Of a stretch of DNA of 15,576 nt, positions 15,156 to 15,576 are shown one piece after another. The position numbers were made by a program, and so were the translations under genes. The notes under the pieces were generated by a model, which was not told the origin of the DNA, made no database searches, and worked only from the letters and a program-made list of their open reading frames with translations. The first letter of the stretch is position 1; every line of letters begins with the position of its first letter. This stretch comes from Candidatus Minthomonas equi (GTDB taxonomy: Bacteria > Bacteroidota > Bacteroidia > Bacteroidales > UBA932), in NCBI GenBank assembly GCA_018064575.1, contig JAGHUZ010000216.1, positions 1 to 15,576 of the forward strand, written 5' to 3'.

Positions 15156-15576
15156 TTACCGCTTCGACGTGACGCTTTTTTCGTATTCTGAGATATCCTG
15201 CAGGTAGCCGGTACCGGTGGGAACACCGTTCCTTTCACAGAATTCATCATAAACGTCACCCCAAGGCATAGTCTTGGCCTCTTCGAGGTAGGTGAGCACT
15301 TTACAGGTATTCCCTTCGAGTTCCGCCTCGCGGATGATATCGGTAGGTTCGAGCATAGCTCGGAGCATACATTTCTGAGCCGCACGTGAACCTATGACAT
15401 ACGCACCTATACGGTTTATGGCTCCGTCGAAATAGTCCAGTCCGTAGTGTACTCTTTCGAGAGCGTCAGCCCTGACGATTTCCGCGAAGAGTTCAAGGGT
15501 AGAATCATCCATCAGAGTAACGTGGTCTGAATCCCAGCGGACAGGACGTGAAACGTGGAGCATCAGTTCGGGAACG
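15156..15576 (-). CDS. rhaA: L-rhamnose isomerase, C-terminal part (5' end outside window)
   Basis: The visible C-terminal 139 or so residues run on past the window end: the frame is still open at 15575, reading V-P-E-L-M upstream of HVSRPVRWDSDHV. This stretch, with 'RVHYGLDYFDGAINRIGAYVIGSRAAQKCMLRAMLEP' and 'LEEAKTMPWGDVYDEFCERNGVPTG', is the characteristic C-terminus of RhaA. That enzyme interconverts L-rhamnose and L-rhamnulose with a divalent metal, the first step of rhamnose use. The Asp-Ser-Asp-His (WDSDHV) and the Asp of LDYFD belong to the metal and active-site region. The end 'YEKSVTSKR' also fits. Other rha genes would be expected beyond the window. The Met at 15563 is internal and is not a start. 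Confidence 0.9.
   Translation of the reverse strand, partial: VPELMLHVSRPVRWDSDHVTLMDDSTLELFAEIVRADALERVHYGLDYFDGAINRIGAYVIGSRAAQKCMLRAMLEPTDIIREAELEGNTCKVLTYLEEAKTMPWGDVYDEFCERNGVPTGTGYLQDISEYEKSVTSKR

Overview
The window looks like chromosomal DNA from a member of the Bacteroidetes, most likely Bacteroidales. The reasons are a delta-prime/PSP1/GldH-like lipoprotein neighbourhood that I recall as typical of that group, a TolC-MFP-RND efflux operon led by a TetR gene, several starts without a clear Shine-Dalgarno site, and -7 elements matching TAnnTTTG. Coding density is very high and no gene-free stretch exceeds about 150 bases. I see no rRNA, tRNA, CRISPR array, insertion sequence or phage gene. 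Names rest on motif recognition, not on database searches.

Left part (1-4908). The window opens inside an M16-family zinc peptidase gene (plus strand, 5' end missing) whose product ends in an unusual acidic tail. A minus-strand cluster runs into it: a PSP1-domain (RicT/YaaT-like) gene, a small lipoprotein in the GldH position, and trmB (tRNA m7G46 methyltransferase), whose end overlaps the peptidase gene by 29 bases. The PSP1 gene carries an in-frame TAA at 2997-2999, in the middle of a conserved segment, and so is split into two open frames. Divergent from it is holB (DNA polymerase III delta-prime).

Centre (4934-11493). A compact minus-strand operon reads, in transcription order: TetR regulator, TolC-like outer-membrane channel, periplasmic adaptor lipoprotein, HAE-1 RND pump, and a small PII-like protein. 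All junctions overlap or are only a few bases long. Two overlapping perfect palindromes lie directly upstream of the TetR start and are the likely operator. Together these genes would make a self-regulated tripartite efflux system with a possible PII-type modulator at its end.

Right part (11514-15576). A sodium:alanine/glycine symporter gene (alsT type) is translationally coupled through an ATGA overlap to a tRNA-dihydrouridine synthase gene (minus strand). Divergent from the symporter is kbl (2-amino-3-ketobutyrate CoA ligase), so amino-acid uptake and threonine/glycine metabolism sit back to back. The window closes with the 3' part of an L-rhamnose isomerase gene (minus strand) whose stop lies one base from the kbl stop.

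Most genes are ordinary housekeeping or transport genes. The points most worth attention are the nonsense codon in the PSP1 gene, the PII-like gene attached to the efflux operon, and the palindromic operator region.
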